A DNA stretch of 64,000 nucleotides from CAZFPA01 sp964520975 (GCA_964520975.1 CAZFPA010000003.1:1-64000); one strand, 5' to 3'; counted from the stretch's first letter, positions 7,550-16,966 are shown. Numbers and translations: made by a program. Notes: a model not told the origin generated them from the sequence alone.

Positions 7550-8245
7550 ATGCCGTATTCTGTTTTAGTCGTCGATGATGATCGGAATCTGCAGAAGGTT
7601 CTGCAGGAGTATTTTGCAAAGGAAAATTTCGTTGTCTACACGGCCAGTGATGGTTTGGCGGCTTTGGAGGCTGTACAGCGATATAAGCCGAGCATCCTGC
7701 TGCTGGATCTCATGCTGCCGGGCCTTGATGGCTGGGAGGTATGCCGTCGGCTGCGCCGTATGAGCTCGATTCCGATCATCATGCTCACGGCCCGGGATGA
7801 TGAGGCCGATCAGCTGGTTGGCCTGGAGATCGGCGCAGATGATTATATCACGAAGCCGTTTAGTCTGCGTGAGGTGTCCGCGCGGGTGCGGGCCCTCCTG
7901 CGCCGCACCTACGGTGAGATATTACAGCCCGAGCAGGTCCTTCGCTATGGGGCCTTGGAACTTGATGTGGCGCAGCATGTCCTGCGCTGTGATGGGCGGG
8001 TAGTGGAGCTTACACCTATTGAATTTGGGCTGCTGGAGGTATTTATGCGGGCTCCGCAGCGGGTGTTCAACCGGCTGCAGCTCATGGAGAATACCCATGG
8101 TTTTGCCTTTGATGGCTATGAGCGCACGATGGATGCCCATATACGGAATCTGCGCAAGAAGATTGAAAAGGATTCCCGTCGCCCGGAATACATTCTCACG
8201 GTTTATGGCATCGGTTATAAGTTTGGCGGTGACAGCAATGCCTAA
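7550..8245 (+). CDS. OmpR-family response regulator
   Basis: The protein has a receiver domain with the acidic pair VVDDD near the N terminus, the phospho-acceptor Asp in LLLDLMLPGLDG, and TKPF as the conserved Lys turn. A winged-helix DNA-binding domain follows, ending with the usual RKKIEKD and TVYGIGYKF segments. ATG 7550 gives the standard MPYSVLVVDDD start. An in-frame ATG at 7535 with GGAGG seven bases upstream is a real alternative. It overlaps the kinase gene by 8 nt, and its likely target is the repeat array at 6827-6881. Confidence 0.93.
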   Translation: MPYSVLVVDDDRNLQKVLQEYFAKENFVVYTASDGLAALEAVQRYKPSILLLDLMLPGLDGWEVCRRLRRMSSIPIIMLTARDDEADQLVGLEIGADDYITKPFSLREVSARVRALLRRTYGEILQPEQVLRYGALELDVAQHVLRCDGRVVELTPIEFGLLEVFMRAPQRVFNRLQLMENTHGFAFDGYERTMDAHIRNLRKKIEKDSRRPEYILTVYGIGYKFGGDSNA

Positions 8246-9332
8246 GCTTTGGAGCTTGCGTTATCGGCTGATGGGCATGACGTTTCTACTGATTATGCTC
8301 ACGGTGATCTGTCTTATTTCCCTGGCAAATCAGCAGATGGAGCAGCTGTTTCAGGCCTATCTGGAGCTGCAGCCGGCGCCGCTGCTGCCCATGGGGAAGC
8401 ATGAGCAGATGTTTCTGCATTCGGTTCATCAGTCACTGCTTTGGGTTGGACTGCTGTTTGCCGGCATAGGACTGGGAGCGAGCTACCTGCTGGCCAGGAA
8501 GATCACAGTGCCCTTGCAGCGCCTCAGTGCTGCTGCTGAGGCCATTCGGCAGGGCCGGCAGCCATCGGCGGTTCCCCTGGTGAACCGTGACGAAATCGGT
8601 CAGCTCACACAGACGTTTAATCAGATGGCGGAGCAGCTTGCCCGTACCGAGCAAATGCGGCGGGAGTTTCTGGCGAACACGGCACATGAACTTCGCACGC
8701 CACTGGCTGTTCTGCAGGGAAATCTTGAGAACATGCTGGAGGGGGTCATACAGCCGGATATGGAGCGGATTTTCTTTTTGCAGGAGGAAGTCATGCGCCT
8801 TACACGTCTGGTCGGAGAACTGCGGGAGCTTTCGCTGGCGGAAGCGGGACAGCTTGTGCTGCACCGGGAGACACTGGATATCAATGCTCTGCTGCAGCGG
8901 GTTATCGGGATGCTGCAGCCGCTTTTTGATGAGAAGGGGCTGCAGGTGCATTGCGATCTTGCGGCACTGCCTTCGGTACAGGCCGATCGGGACCGAATGC
9001 AGCAGGTCTTTTATAATGTGTTGACTAATGCGCAGCGCTATGCGCCGGCTGGGGGGAATATCCGGGTTCACAGCTGGTCGGCCGGGACTTCGCTGTTTTT
9101 GGCGGTAGCGGATGATGGCGAGGGGATTCCGGCGGCAGATCTGCCCCATGTATTTGATTATTTTTATCGTGCGGACAAGTCCCGCAGCCGTGAAAGCGGT
9201 GGCTCCGGAATCGGGCTTTCGCTGGCCCGGCGCTTTGTCGAAAGCCATGGCGGTCATATTTGGGCGGCGAATACAGCCACCGGTGGAGCGGAGATCACGA
9301 TGGAATTACCCTGTAAAACAACAGAGCAGTGA
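8238..9332 (+). CDS. Sensor histidine kinase
   Basis: A 364-residue kinase with two N-terminal membrane helices flanking a short (~50-residue) periplasmic loop, a HAMP domain starting ARKITVPLQRL, and a HisKA domain with the H box TAHELRTPLAVLQGN. The catalytic domain follows, with N, G1 (DDGEGI) and G2 (GGSGIGLSLA) boxes. The small sensor loop suits detection of an ion or a membrane signal. It is translationally coupled to the response regulator through an 8-nt overlap. Confidence 0.93.
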   Translation: MPKLWSLRYRLMGMTFLLIMLTVICLISLANQQMEQLFQAYLELQPAPLLPMGKHEQMFLHSVHQSLLWVGLLFAGIGLGASYLLARKITVPLQRLSAAAEAIRQGRQPSAVPLVNRDEIGQLTQTFNQMAEQLARTEQMRREFLANTAHELRTPLAVLQGNLENMLEGVIQPDMERIFFLQEEVMRLTRLVGELRELSLAEAGQLVLHRETLDINALLQRVIGMLQPLFDEKGLQVHCDLAALPSVQADRDRMQQVFYNVLTNAQRYAPAGGNIRVHSWSAGTSLFLAVADDGEGIPAADLPHVFDYFYRADKSRSRESGGSGIGLSLARRFVESHGGHIWAANTATGGAEITMELPCKTTEQ

Positions 9333-9356
9333 AGAGCGGGCCGTTCTTCCGTTTGC

Positions 9357-9386
9357 AGACAGGCATTCAGGGATGCCTGTCTTTTG
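9357..9386 (+). terminator. Intrinsic terminator after two-component operon
   Basis: GACAGGCAT and ATGCCTGTC form a short stem followed by TTTTGTTGT. Confidence 0.8.
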
Positions 9387-9465
9387 TTGTTGCGGGACAC
9401 CTTGCAGAATATTTTCATCCATAGTAAACTGAAACCATCTATTTTTGATGGCAGAGGGGATTTTA

Positions 9466-10863
9466 TTGTTATTCAATTCATACGAATTCATGTTTTTGTT
9501 TCTGCCCGTGACGCTGGTCGTGTATTTCGGACTGGCCAGGCGGCGGTGGACGAGAGGTGCTGTCGGCTGGCTGGCAGCGGCTTCGTTCTTTTTTTATGGC
9601 TGGTGGGATGTGCGCTACGTTCCCCTGCTGCTGGGGTCGATTGTTTTCAATTTCCTGATGGGACGGGGCATTGAGGGCGCGCAACGGAAAAAACGCTGGC
9701 TGGTGGGCGGGATTGTGGTCAATCTGCTGCTGCTGGGCTATTTCAAATACACGGGCTTCTTCCTGAGTACCTGGAACCAGGTCTTTGGCAGCGGCTATGC
9801 GGTGCCGCAGATTGTGCTGCCCTTGGGGATTTCTTTTTTTACCTTTACGCAGACGGCGTATCTTATCGATGCGTATCGGGGCGAAACGCGGCGCTATTCT
9901 TTTCTGACGTACTGTCTTTTTGTGACGATTTTTCCGCATCTCATTGCCGGGCCGATCATCAATCATCGCGATATGATCCCGCAGTTTTCCCGCCTGCGGA
10001 ATTTCTGCCCGGATGCGAGGAATATCGCGCGCGGGCTCGTGCTCTTTTCCTTGGGGCTGTTCAAAAAGGTTGTAATCGCGGATTCCCTGTCACCCTGGGT
10101 GCAGGCGGTGTTTTCCGAAACGGGGGCTGCCAGCTTTGCGGAGGCCTGGGCGGGCGCGCTCAGCTATACCTTTCAGCTCTACTTCGATTTTTCCGGGTAT
10201 TCGGAGATGGCAATCGGCCTGGGGCTGCTGCTGAATCTGCGTTTTCCGCAGAATTTCAATTCGCCCTATCAGGCCAATTCCATAATTGATTTCTGGCGGC
10301 GGTGGCACATGACGCTGGGCGGCTGGGTCAGGGACTATCTCTATATTCCGTTGGGCGGTAACCGGCGGGGCGAAGGGAAGAAGATGCGGAATCTTTTTGT
10401 GTCGATGCTTATTATCGGTCTTTGGCATGGTGCCGGCTGGACCTTTGTGCTCTGGGGCGGTCTGCATGGTGTACTGCTGGTCATCAATCATCAGTGGCGG
10501 CGGCTGCAGCTGCAATTGCCACTGGCCTGCTGCCGCGTTCTGACCTTTTTGAGTGTGCTGGTCTGCTGGGTGTTTTTCCGGGCGGATACATTCACTGCGG
10601 GCTGGCAGCTTTGCCAGGCCATGCTGGATTGGCAGCAGCTGCTTGGCGGCCAGGCGATGGCCTGGGGATTGCCCGCCGCGCCGGTTGAGGTATGGAGCCT
10701 TTTGGCGCTGCTGCTCGTGCTCACGGCATGGATGAAGAATCCGCTGCAGCTTGTGGCGTCGTTCCGTGCGGACTGGCGCTGGCTGGCGGCGAGCGTATTG
10801 CTGATGCTCTGGTCGCTGTATGCCCTGGCTCATGTCTCAGATTTTTTGTATTTCCAGTTCTAA
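9466..10863 (+). CDS. MBOAT O-acyltransferase (AlgI-like)
   Basis: A 465-residue multispanning membrane protein of the AlgI/DltB MBOAT family, which moves acetyl groups across the membrane onto a polymer. The start is taken as TTG 9466, giving LLFNSYEFMFLFLPVTL, the usual beginning for this family, with AGAGGGGA just upstream. The family histidines appear as WRRWHMTLGGW (His 281) and LWHGAGWTF (His 321). The next gene, an SGNH/DHHW protein 12 nt downstream, is its expected partner. The acceptor is unknown; a surface polysaccharide is likely. Confidence 0.9.
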   Translation: MLFNSYEFMFLFLPVTLVVYFGLARRRWTRGAVGWLAAASFFFYGWWDVRYVPLLLGSIVFNFLMGRGIEGAQRKKRWLVGGIVVNLLLLGYFKYTGFFLSTWNQVFGSGYAVPQIVLPLGISFFTFTQTAYLIDAYRGETRRYSFLTYCLFVTIFPHLIAGPIINHRDMIPQFSRLRNFCPDARNIARGLVLFSLGLFKKVVIADSLSPWVQAVFSETGAASFAEAWAGALSYTFQLYFDFSGYSEMAIGLGLLLNLRFPQNFNSPYQANSIIDFWRRWHMTLGGWVRDYLYIPLGGNRRGEGKKMRNLFVSMLIIGLWHGAGWTFVLWGGLHGVLLVINHQWRRLQLQLPLACCRVLTFLSVLVCWVFFRADTFTAGWQLCQAMLDWQQLLGGQAMAWGLPAAPVEVWSLLALLLVLTAWMKNPLQLVASFRADWRWLAASVLLMLWSLYALAHVSDFLYFQF

Positions 10864-10875
10864 CGGAGGGATTGT

Positions 10876-11964
10876 ATGAGAGCAAAGGTATTTGCCGGAA
10901 GCTGGCTCGTGCTGGTTGTCGGTTTTTTCCTGGGAAACTTCCTGCTCTGGCAGCTGGTGACTTCCCAGGTTTTCTTTGAGAGCATGGATGGGCATGGCGA
11001 TTTGAAGCGCATTGGCAGTTTTGCCGCGACGCCGGCCCGGACCCATCCGGTAGAATATGCGAAGAAGCATGTGGAATTTCGGGATTATGTGGCCGCGGGC
11101 GGGCAGGAGCATTTTGACGTGCTGACCATCGGCGATTCCTTTTCCAATGGCGGGGGCGGCAATTATTATCAGGATTATCTGGCGGACCGTTACGGTCTGC
11201 GGATTCTGAATGTGCCCTGTGATGCCTTTGGCGATGGCAACGCGTTGTCAATTCTCTATGCACTGCAGCAGACGGGCTGCCTGGCGGAAATCGCGCCGCG
11301 GTTTGTCATCGTGGAATCGGTTGAGCATTATATCGGCGATCGCTATAATGGAAAGCTTCCGGAGCGGCCGCTGCTGAGCCGGGAAGAGTTTCTGAAGAAG
11401 GAGCTGCCGGAGCATCGGGCGGCGGATGGAATCCGTGAGGACAAGCTCTTTACCCCGATTATGATCAAGGCGAATATCGAATATCTGAAAAACAGGCTCT
11501 ATGCGCTGCAGCATCCCGGGTCCCTGAGTGATACTGCCGATTGGGCTATGCTGTCCCGGGATGCCTTCACGGCGCCGGGGCAGGAACGGCTGCTGCTCTA
11601 TTATCATCTGGAGGCCGATCCTTTGGCAAATCCGCTGGTGCCGGCGGAAATCCATCAGAATATGCAGGCTGCGGCCGATATGCTTGCGGTGCAGGGCGCG
11701 GAGCTGATCTTTATGCCGGTGGTCGGCAAGCTCGATCTATATTATCCGTATCTTGCGGATGGCAGCGGACTGCCGGAAAATCCCGGTCTGGCTGCCTTAT
11801 CGGCAGCACCCCACAGCTATCGTCTCCTCGATACCAGGAAAATCCTGCGGGCCGCGCTGTCCGAAGGCGTGCAGGATCTTTACTGGAATGATGATACGCA
11901 TTGGTCCTGGAAGGCACAGCAACGTGTCGGCGATGCTCTATGGCAGGAAATGGCTGCGCCGTGA
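10876..11964 (+). CDS. SGNH/DHHW-type O-acetyl transferase partner (AlgJ/AlgX-like)
   Basis: The 362-residue protein has one N-terminal signal-anchor helix and an extracytoplasmic SGNH-like domain. The nucleophile block is TIGDSFSNGGGG and the late catalytic pair lies in WNDDTHWSWK. This arrangement is known from proteins that take acetyl groups from an MBOAT partner and place them on a glycan. It directly follows the MBOAT gene and has its own GGAGG site. The N-terminal anchor predicts action on the outer face of the inner membrane. Confidence 0.85.
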   Translation: MRAKVFAGSWLVLVVGFFLGNFLLWQLVTSQVFFESMDGHGDLKRIGSFAATPARTHPVEYAKKHVEFRDYVAAGGQEHFDVLTIGDSFSNGGGGNYYQDYLADRYGLRILNVPCDAFGDGNALSILYALQQTGCLAEIAPRFVIVESVEHYIGDRYNGKLPERPLLSREEFLKKELPEHRAADGIREDKLFTPIMIKANIEYLKNRLYALQHPGSLSDTADWAMLSRDAFTAPGQERLLLYYHLEADPLANPLVPAEIHQNMQAAADMLAVQGAELIFMPVVGKLDLYYPYLADGSGLPENPGLAALSAAPHSYRLLDTRKILRAALSEGVQDLYWNDDTHWSWKAQQRVGDALWQEMAAP

Positions 11965-12015
11965 GAGAATTGCTTTTTGAAAGGAAGAATTTGTCATATT
12001 TATTTTTAAAAACTA

Positions 12016-12044
12016 TTGCAAAATATTCGCACAACTTTTATAAT
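12016..12044 (+). promoter_or_regulatory. Promoter of dfx
   Basis: TTGCAA at 12016-12021 and TATAAT at 12039-12044 have a 17-nt spacer in an AT-rich stretch. Confidence 0.7.
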
Positions 12045-12087
12045 AGAAGATAGAAAAATGATTTTGTATTATTAAGGGGGAGATTTT

Positions 12088-12471
12088 ATGGCAGGTTCAA
12101 GAATTTTTGTTTGCCGTGTGTGCGGGAACATCGTGATGCTGGTACATAAGGGAGGCGGCCCGCTTTCCTGCTGCGGACAGCCGATGGAAGAGCTGGTAGC
12201 GAACACGACAGACGCTGCACAGGAGAAGCATGTTCCGGTTGTCACGAAAGAGGGCAACAAGGTCACTGTCAAAGTCGGCAGCGTTCCGCATCCGATGACC
12301 GAAGCACATCTCATTCAGTGGATTTACCTGCGCACCCAGCAGGGCGGCCAGTATAAGCTGCTCACGCCGACGGATGCACCGGAAGCTGTATTTGAAGTGG
12401 CAGAGGGCGATACGCCGCTGGCTGCTTATGAATACTGTAATCTCCATGGCCTTTGGAAGGCGGATATCTGA
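12088..12471 (+). CDS. dfx: Desulfoferrodoxin (superoxide reductase)
   Basis: The 127-residue protein has the N-terminal desulforedoxin iron site (CRVCGN, then SCCGQPME) and the superoxide reductase domain with EKHVPVV, HPMTEAH and the C-terminal CNLHGLW. It therefore carries both the Fe(Cys)4 centre and the catalytic Fe(His)4Cys centre. It reduces superoxide to peroxide in anaerobes. The gene is monocistronic, with a clear promoter and terminator. Together with the peroxide operon at 41307 it suggests an oxygen-tolerant anaerobe. Confidence 0.96.
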   Translation: MAGSRIFVCRVCGNIVMLVHKGGGPLSCCGQPMEELVANTTDAAQEKHVPVVTKEGNKVTVKVGSVPHPMTEAHLIQWIYLRTQQGGQYKLLTPTDAPEAVFEVAEGDTPLAAYEYCNLHGLWKADI

Positions 12472-12481
12472 GGAAACAAAA

Positions 12482-12516
12482 GGGACTGCTGTAGCATATA
12501 CGGCGGTCCCTTTTTT
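12482..12516 (+). terminator. Intrinsic terminator after dfx
   Basis: GGGACTGC and GCGGTCCC form the stem, with six T after it. Confidence 0.85.
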
Positions 12517-12563
12517 CTGGCGGCCCGGCTGCCGGGAAAAGCATAAGGAAATGAGGTTTTAGT

Positions 12564-13226
12564 ATGCGCGGCGTTTTTGATATCGTTGGTCCGGTGATGA
12601 TTGGACCCTCCAGCTCGCACACGGCCGGGGCGGTACGGCTCGGGCTTATTGCGGGCAAGATCCTGGGGGAACGGGCTGTCCGGGCCGAAATCAATCTGCA
12701 TGGTTCTTTTGCGCAAACCTATCGCGGGCATGGAACGGATAAAGCTTTGATCGCGGGGATCATGGGCTTTGCCCCCGATGATGAGCGCATTCGGGACGCG
12801 CTGCAGCTGGCGGCCCATCAGGGACTGGATTACAGCTTTCAGCCTGTCCATATAGAGAATGCGCATCCGAATACGGCCGTGATCTATCTCATCGGCATCA
12901 CCGGGCGGGTTGCGCGGGTGCGTGGCGCATCGATAGGCGGCGGCAATATCATGATCACCAATATTGATGGCTACGATGTGGAGCTCACGGGACAGTATCC
13001 GGCGCTCATCACCATCCATCGCGATCGGCCGGGGGTCATCACCCAGGTTACGAGCATTCTTTCCAAATATGAAATCAATGTGGCCTTCATGCGGGTCTCA
13101 CGGCAGAGCCGCGGTGAAGCGGCTATGATGATTCTTGAGACGGATGATGTACTGGCGGATGATGTGCTGGAGGAATGCCGGCAGGTCTACGAGGTGGAAA
13201 ATGCGTTCAGCATACCAGCGATATAG
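12564..13226 (+). CDS. sdaAB: L-serine dehydratase, iron-sulfur dependent, beta subunit
   Basis: The 220-residue subunit has the family start VFDIVGPVMIGPSSSHTAGA and a C-terminal ACT domain (PALITIHRDRPGVITQVTSI). With the alpha subunit it deaminates L-serine to pyruvate and ammonia. It is the two-subunit Firmicutes form. The alpha gene follows after 11 nt. Confidence 0.95.
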   Translation: MRGVFDIVGPVMIGPSSSHTAGAVRLGLIAGKILGERAVRAEINLHGSFAQTYRGHGTDKALIAGIMGFAPDDERIRDALQLAAHQGLDYSFQPVHIENAHPNTAVIYLIGITGRVARVRGASIGGGNIMITNIDGYDVELTGQYPALITIHRDRPGVITQVTSILSKYEINVAFMRVSRQSRGEAAMMILETDDVLADDVLEECRQVYEVENAFSIPAI

Positions 13227-13237
13227 GGGTGAGAGCT

Positions 13238-14107
13238 ATGATTAATTTCAATACGATGGCGGAGCTGATCCGTATGGCCGAAGAAAAGTCCCTGCCCGTC
13301 CATGATATCGTGCTGGCCAGGGAGATGCATACCTCGCAGCGGTCTCGGGATGTGCTGTGGCAGGAGATGCAGCGGAATTGGCAGGTCATGCAGGAATCGG
13401 TGCAGCGGGGCATCGCCAATGAGGAGCATTCCGTGAGCGGTCTGACGGGCGGAGATGCGAAAAGGCTCTATGCGGCCAGGGAACAAAGCTATACGGGGAC
13501 AGCCGTCATGGCGGCTGCGGCCTATGCGGTCGGCATTGCCGAGGTCAATGCGGTCATGGGCCGCATTGTCGCCTGTCCGACGGCCGGCTCCTGCGGAATT
13601 GTGCCCGCGGCGCTTTTTGCGGCGGCACAGCACAATGGCAATACAGAGGACGAGATTGTGGGCGCGCTCTTCACGGCAGCGGGCATTGGCATGGTGATTG
13701 AGCAGAATGCTTCCATTGCCGGAGCTGCGGGAGGCTGTCAGGCGGAGTGCGGTTCGGCGGCGGGAATGGCCGCCGGCGCATTGGCGGAACTGGCCGGCGG
13801 AACGCCGCAGCAGGTCGGGCAGGCTGTAGCCCTGGCCATAAAGAATCTGCTGGGGCTGGTATGCGATCCGGTGGCCGGCCTTGTGGAGGTTCCCTGTGTG
13901 AAGCGGAATGGCTTTGCGGCCGTGCATGCCATGCTGGCTGCCGATATGGCGCTGGCGGGGGTAGCCTCCTTTATCCCTGTGGATGAGGTCATTGAAGCGA
14001 TGGACCGCATTGGCCGGGCGATTCCCAAGTCCCTGCGTGAGACATCGGAAGCGGGACTGGCTGTGACGAAAACCGCCAAAGCAGTAGAAAAGAAAATTTA
14101 TGGCTGA
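13238..14107 (+). CDS. sdaAA: L-serine dehydratase, iron-sulfur dependent, alpha subunit
   Basis: The 289-residue catalytic subunit shows the family segment CPTAGSCGIVPAALFAA and a further Cys-containing stretch GGCQAECGSA, consistent with [4Fe-4S] ligation. ATG 13238 is preceded by AGGGGTGAGAG; the upstream in-frame ATG overlaps sdaAB and has no good site. It works with the beta subunit in serine catabolism. Confidence 0.95.
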   Translation: MINFNTMAELIRMAEEKSLPVHDIVLAREMHTSQRSRDVLWQEMQRNWQVMQESVQRGIANEEHSVSGLTGGDAKRLYAAREQSYTGTAVMAAAAYAVGIAEVNAVMGRIVACPTAGSCGIVPAALFAAAQHNGNTEDEIVGALFTAAGIGMVIEQNASIAGAAGGCQAECGSAAGMAAGALAELAGGTPQQVGQAVALAIKNLLGLVCDPVAGLVEVPCVKRNGFAAVHAMLAADMALAGVASFIPVDEVIEAMDRIGRAIPKSLRETSEAGLAVTKTAKAVEKKIYG

Positions 14108-14244
14108 GATATTTTGCCGGAAAAAAAGGAATCTGCTACTTTGCCAAGAATTATACTTAAGAAAGCATGGCGCTGACACAAGGGCAGTATGCTCCGTGAC
14201 TTTTCGGAAATCTATATCAATGCAATATAGGGAGAGGGTATTTC

Positions 14245-14820
14245 ATGAAAAAGCTGTTTCAAATTTTTACGATTGCCTGCATGATGCTTTTGAGCACGCA
14301 GCTGGTATTTGCCAATGCGGATAAGGCGACGATCATCGATGATACGAACCTGATGGACGTACATCGTATGGCAATCGCGGCACCGCTGTATACGCCGAAT
14401 AAGGGCGAACCTTCCAGCGAGGAGCTCTGGAAAACAATCGCGGCGGCAAGCAATGTGACACGCGGTCAGGTTGTGCCGTATGATACTGTCGTGCAGAATA
14501 TCCAGCAGGACGCAAACGTGAACATCCTGTCACTGGATCGCCGGCAGGCCGCCAAAGCCTATCGTGATCATGTGGCAAAGTATGCGGATGCCTATGTGGT
14601 TACGACGGTAGCCAATGATGCACATCTGGTATTTTTCTTCGATGTTTATCAGGCAGGTACCAATAAGCTCATCTATTCCTACCAGATCGTAGGTTCGCGG
14701 GCGGATGGACGTGGACTTGAAACGTATAAGGTGTTTGCGGAGCAGTTCTATAAGAATTTCGATCGTTCCGCGCAGAACCAGCAGTCTGAACGCGACAAGG
14801 CCAGCAAGAAAAAGAAATAA
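14245..14820 (+). CDS. Secreted protein of unknown function
   Basis: A 191-residue protein with a clear signal peptide (Lys-Lys, a hydrophobic core, cleavage near VFA-NAD). The mature part is mixed alpha/beta and ends in a highly charged Lys-rich tail (DKASKKKK). I recognise no domain. Features such as AAPLYTPNKGEPSSEE and the segment around DAYVVTTVANDAHLVFF are not diagnostic. It is likely periplasmic. The gene is monocistronic, with GGGAGAGGG before the ATG and a strong terminator after it. Confidence 0.75.
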   Translation: MKKLFQIFTIACMMLLSTQLVFANADKATIIDDTNLMDVHRMAIAAPLYTPNKGEPSSEELWKTIAAASNVTRGQVVPYDTVVQNIQQDANVNILSLDRRQAAKAYRDHVAKYADAYVVTTVANDAHLVFFFDVYQAGTNKLIYSYQIVGSRADGRGLETYKVFAEQFYKNFDRSAQNQQSERDKASKKKK

Positions 14821-14823
14821 AGC

Positions 14824-14863
14824 AAAAACCAGGCATGGCCATTGCGGCATACCTGGTTTTTTT
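14824..14863. terminator. Bidirectional intrinsic terminator
   Basis: AAACCAGG and CCTGGTTT flank a long loop and end in a T run. It lies between convergent genes. Confidence 0.8.
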
Positions 14864-14890
14864 ATGTCGGTTTTGCGGTTTGCAGGGGGT

Positions 14891-15709
14891 TCAGTGGGCG
14901 AGGTAGATGGGCTTGATCTTGGCGTCTTCGGCAATGTCCTTGCTGATGGCGCCGGTGCGGACCATGGCTTCCAGCACGACGAACTGGCGCTTTTTAGCCA
15001 TGAGAAAATCTACATAGGGGGAGTAGAGGGAGGGGGCGTTCGGCAGGCCGGCCAGCATGGCCGCCTCGGGCAGGGCCAGCTTATCGGGCTCTTTGCCGAA
15101 ATACCCCAGGGAGGCCTCGCGGATGCCGTAATAATTGGAACCAAAATAAATCGTATTGAGATAGAGCTCCAGAATCTCGTCCTTGGAGTAATTGGCTTCC
15201 ATATCCAGTGCCAGTACGAGCTCCTCGGCCTTGCGCCCGAAGGAACGCTCATGTGACAGGAACAGATTCTTTACAAGCTGCTGGGTGATGGTGCTGGCGC
15301 CCTCCTCAATTTGTCCGTATTGCAGGTTTACGAGGGAGGCTCGCAGGATGCCCTCGACATCAAAGCCGTGATGGGAATAAAAACGGTTATCCTCTACGGA
15401 TACCACGGCAGTTTTGAGTGAATCCGGAATCCGGTCAATGGTCACGTAATTTTTTTTGTCGATTTTCCGGTCAATGGTCTTTTTTAGGAAGAGTACGCGG
15501 CTCAGCCGATCCAGTGAAGGAATATCCTGCAGTTCGCTGCTGTCCGTGGAGCTGCCGGCAGGCGGTGCTGATGAGGATACCTTTGCTGACTGGAAGGTTT
15601 CCCGGAAATTACCGATGGTCTGGGGATCGAAAACCTTTGTGCCGCCGGCAAAGAAGAAGGCAATGAAAAAGAGGACTGCCAGCAAAAATAAAAAACGAAG
15701 AAATTTCAT
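14891..15709 (-). CDS. Monofunctional peptidoglycan glycosyltransferase (GT51)
   Basis: The 272-residue protein has an N-terminal signal anchor, a Ser/Ala-rich linker to about residue 60, and a GT51 domain. The catalytic block is SVEDNRFYSHHG, followed by GASTITQQLVKNLFLS, and later KDEILELYLNTIYFGSNYYGI. No transpeptidase domain follows, so it resembles the transglycosylase half of PBP1A, at a size close to MtgA. It would polymerise lipid II on the outer face of the inner membrane. It is monocistronic. Confidence 0.9.
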   Translation of the reverse strand: MKFLRFLFLLAVLFFIAFFFAGGTKVFDPQTIGNFRETFQSAKVSSSAPPAGSSTDSSELQDIPSLDRLSRVLFLKKTIDRKIDKKNYVTIDRIPDSLKTAVVSVEDNRFYSHHGFDVEGILRASLVNLQYGQIEEGASTITQQLVKNLFLSHERSFGRKAEELVLALDMEANYSKDEILELYLNTIYFGSNYYGIREASLGYFGKEPDKLALPEAAMLAGLPNAPSLYSPYVDFLMAKKRQFVVLEAMVRTGAISKDIAEDAKIKPIYLAH

Positions 15710-15806
15710 ACAGGGCTCCTTCCCGTAAAAGTATTGCTTTCATTATAACATTAGAACGTTTGTTTTGGAAGAGACGAGAATGTTTTCAAAAAAATACTTT
15801 TGCCTA

Positions 15807-15846
15807 TTGCAATTTTATGCAACAAAGATGTATAATTATGAATGTG
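15807..15846 (+). promoter_or_regulatory. argC promoter with ARG-box-like sequence
   Basis: TTGCAA at 15807-15812 and TATAAT at 15831-15836 have an 18-nt spacer. The -10 runs into TATAATTATGAATG, which resembles an ArgR half-site pair (consensus built from TGAAT and ATTCA). Feedback repression by arginine is inferred. Confidence 0.6.
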
Positions 15847-15881
15847 CCCATCGGACACGAAAACGATAAGGGGGCTTATCC

Positions 15882-16916
15882 ATGAAGGTTAGTATCATTG
15901 GCGCCACCGGCTATGCCGGAGCAGAGCTGCTGCGCCTGCTGAACAATCATCCCGAGGCACAGGTTGTGCATATCACGTCGGAGAGCCATACCGGCGAACC
16001 GATTTCGACTATATACCCGCATCTGCGAGGCATCTACGATCAGATTCTCATGAGCATGAAGAACATCGTCGAGATTGGCGCAGACAGCGATTTCCTGTTT
16101 ATCGGCCTGCCCAATGGCCATGCGATGCATATTGGCAAGGCACTGGAAAAGCTGCCGACACGCATCATCGATCTCGGCGCGGATTATCGCTTTACGGATA
16201 CCAGCGTCTATGAGGAATGGTACAAGATAGAGCATACGCATAAAGAGGCTGCCCGGGTCTATGGCCTGGCGGAACTGAACCGGGAAAAAATCCGGGACGC
16301 GAAGATCATCGGCAATGCAGGCTGCTATACGACGGCCAGTATCCTGGCACTCGCGCCGCTGGCGAAGAATAAGCTCATCGATGTCAATACCATCGTGGTA
16401 GATGCGAAATCCGGTGTATCCGGTGCCGGCCGTTCGGCTAAGCAGCCGAATCATTTCCCGGAAATGTACGATAACTTCAAGGCCTACAATGTAGGCGGCC
16501 ATCGCCATACACCGGAAATCGAGCAGGCGGTCACCGCACTTTCCGGCGAAACCTGCCGCCTCAACTTCACACCGCATCTGGTGCCGATGTCACGCGGCAT
16601 TCTGAGCACCTGCTATGCGAGCCTCAAGCCCGGTGGCACACCGGAAATGGTGGATCAGGCCTATACGGCCATGTATGAGAAGGAGTTCTTCATCCGCCTG
16701 CTGGGCCGCGGCGGCTATCCGGCCACGAAAGAGGTACGGGGATCGAACTTCTGTGATCTTGGCTGGCATATCGATGTGCGTACGGGCAGGGTCATCGTGC
16801 TTTCGGCCATTGACAATCTCGTGAAGGGGGCCGCCGGCCAGGCCATCCAGAATTTCAATATCGCCTGCGGTTTCGATGAGAAGATGGGGCTGCAGAGCGT
16901 TCCGGTATATCCTTGA
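15882..16916 (+). CDS. argC: N-acetyl-gamma-glutamyl-phosphate reductase
   Basis: The 344-residue enzyme reduces N-acetylglutamyl phosphate to the semialdehyde with NADPH. The dinucleotide-binding start VSIIGATGYAGAELLRLL and the catalytic cysteine in GNAGCYTTA are present. It is the first gene of argCJBD and has normal length. Confidence 0.97.
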   Translation: MKVSIIGATGYAGAELLRLLNNHPEAQVVHITSESHTGEPISTIYPHLRGIYDQILMSMKNIVEIGADSDFLFIGLPNGHAMHIGKALEKLPTRIIDLGADYRFTDTSVYEEWYKIEHTHKEAARVYGLAELNREKIRDAKIIGNAGCYTTASILALAPLAKNKLIDVNTIVVDAKSGVSGAGRSAKQPNHFPEMYDNFKAYNVGGHRHTPEIEQAVTALSGETCRLNFTPHLVPMSRGILSTCYASLKPGGTPEMVDQAYTAMYEKEFFIRLLGRGGYPATKEVRGSNFCDLGWHIDVRTGRVIVLSAIDNLVKGAAGQAIQNFNIACGFDEKMGLQSVPVYP

Positions 16917-16966
16917 TCGATAACGATGAAATGAATCAGGCAGATAAAATAGAGGAGGAATTTCTT

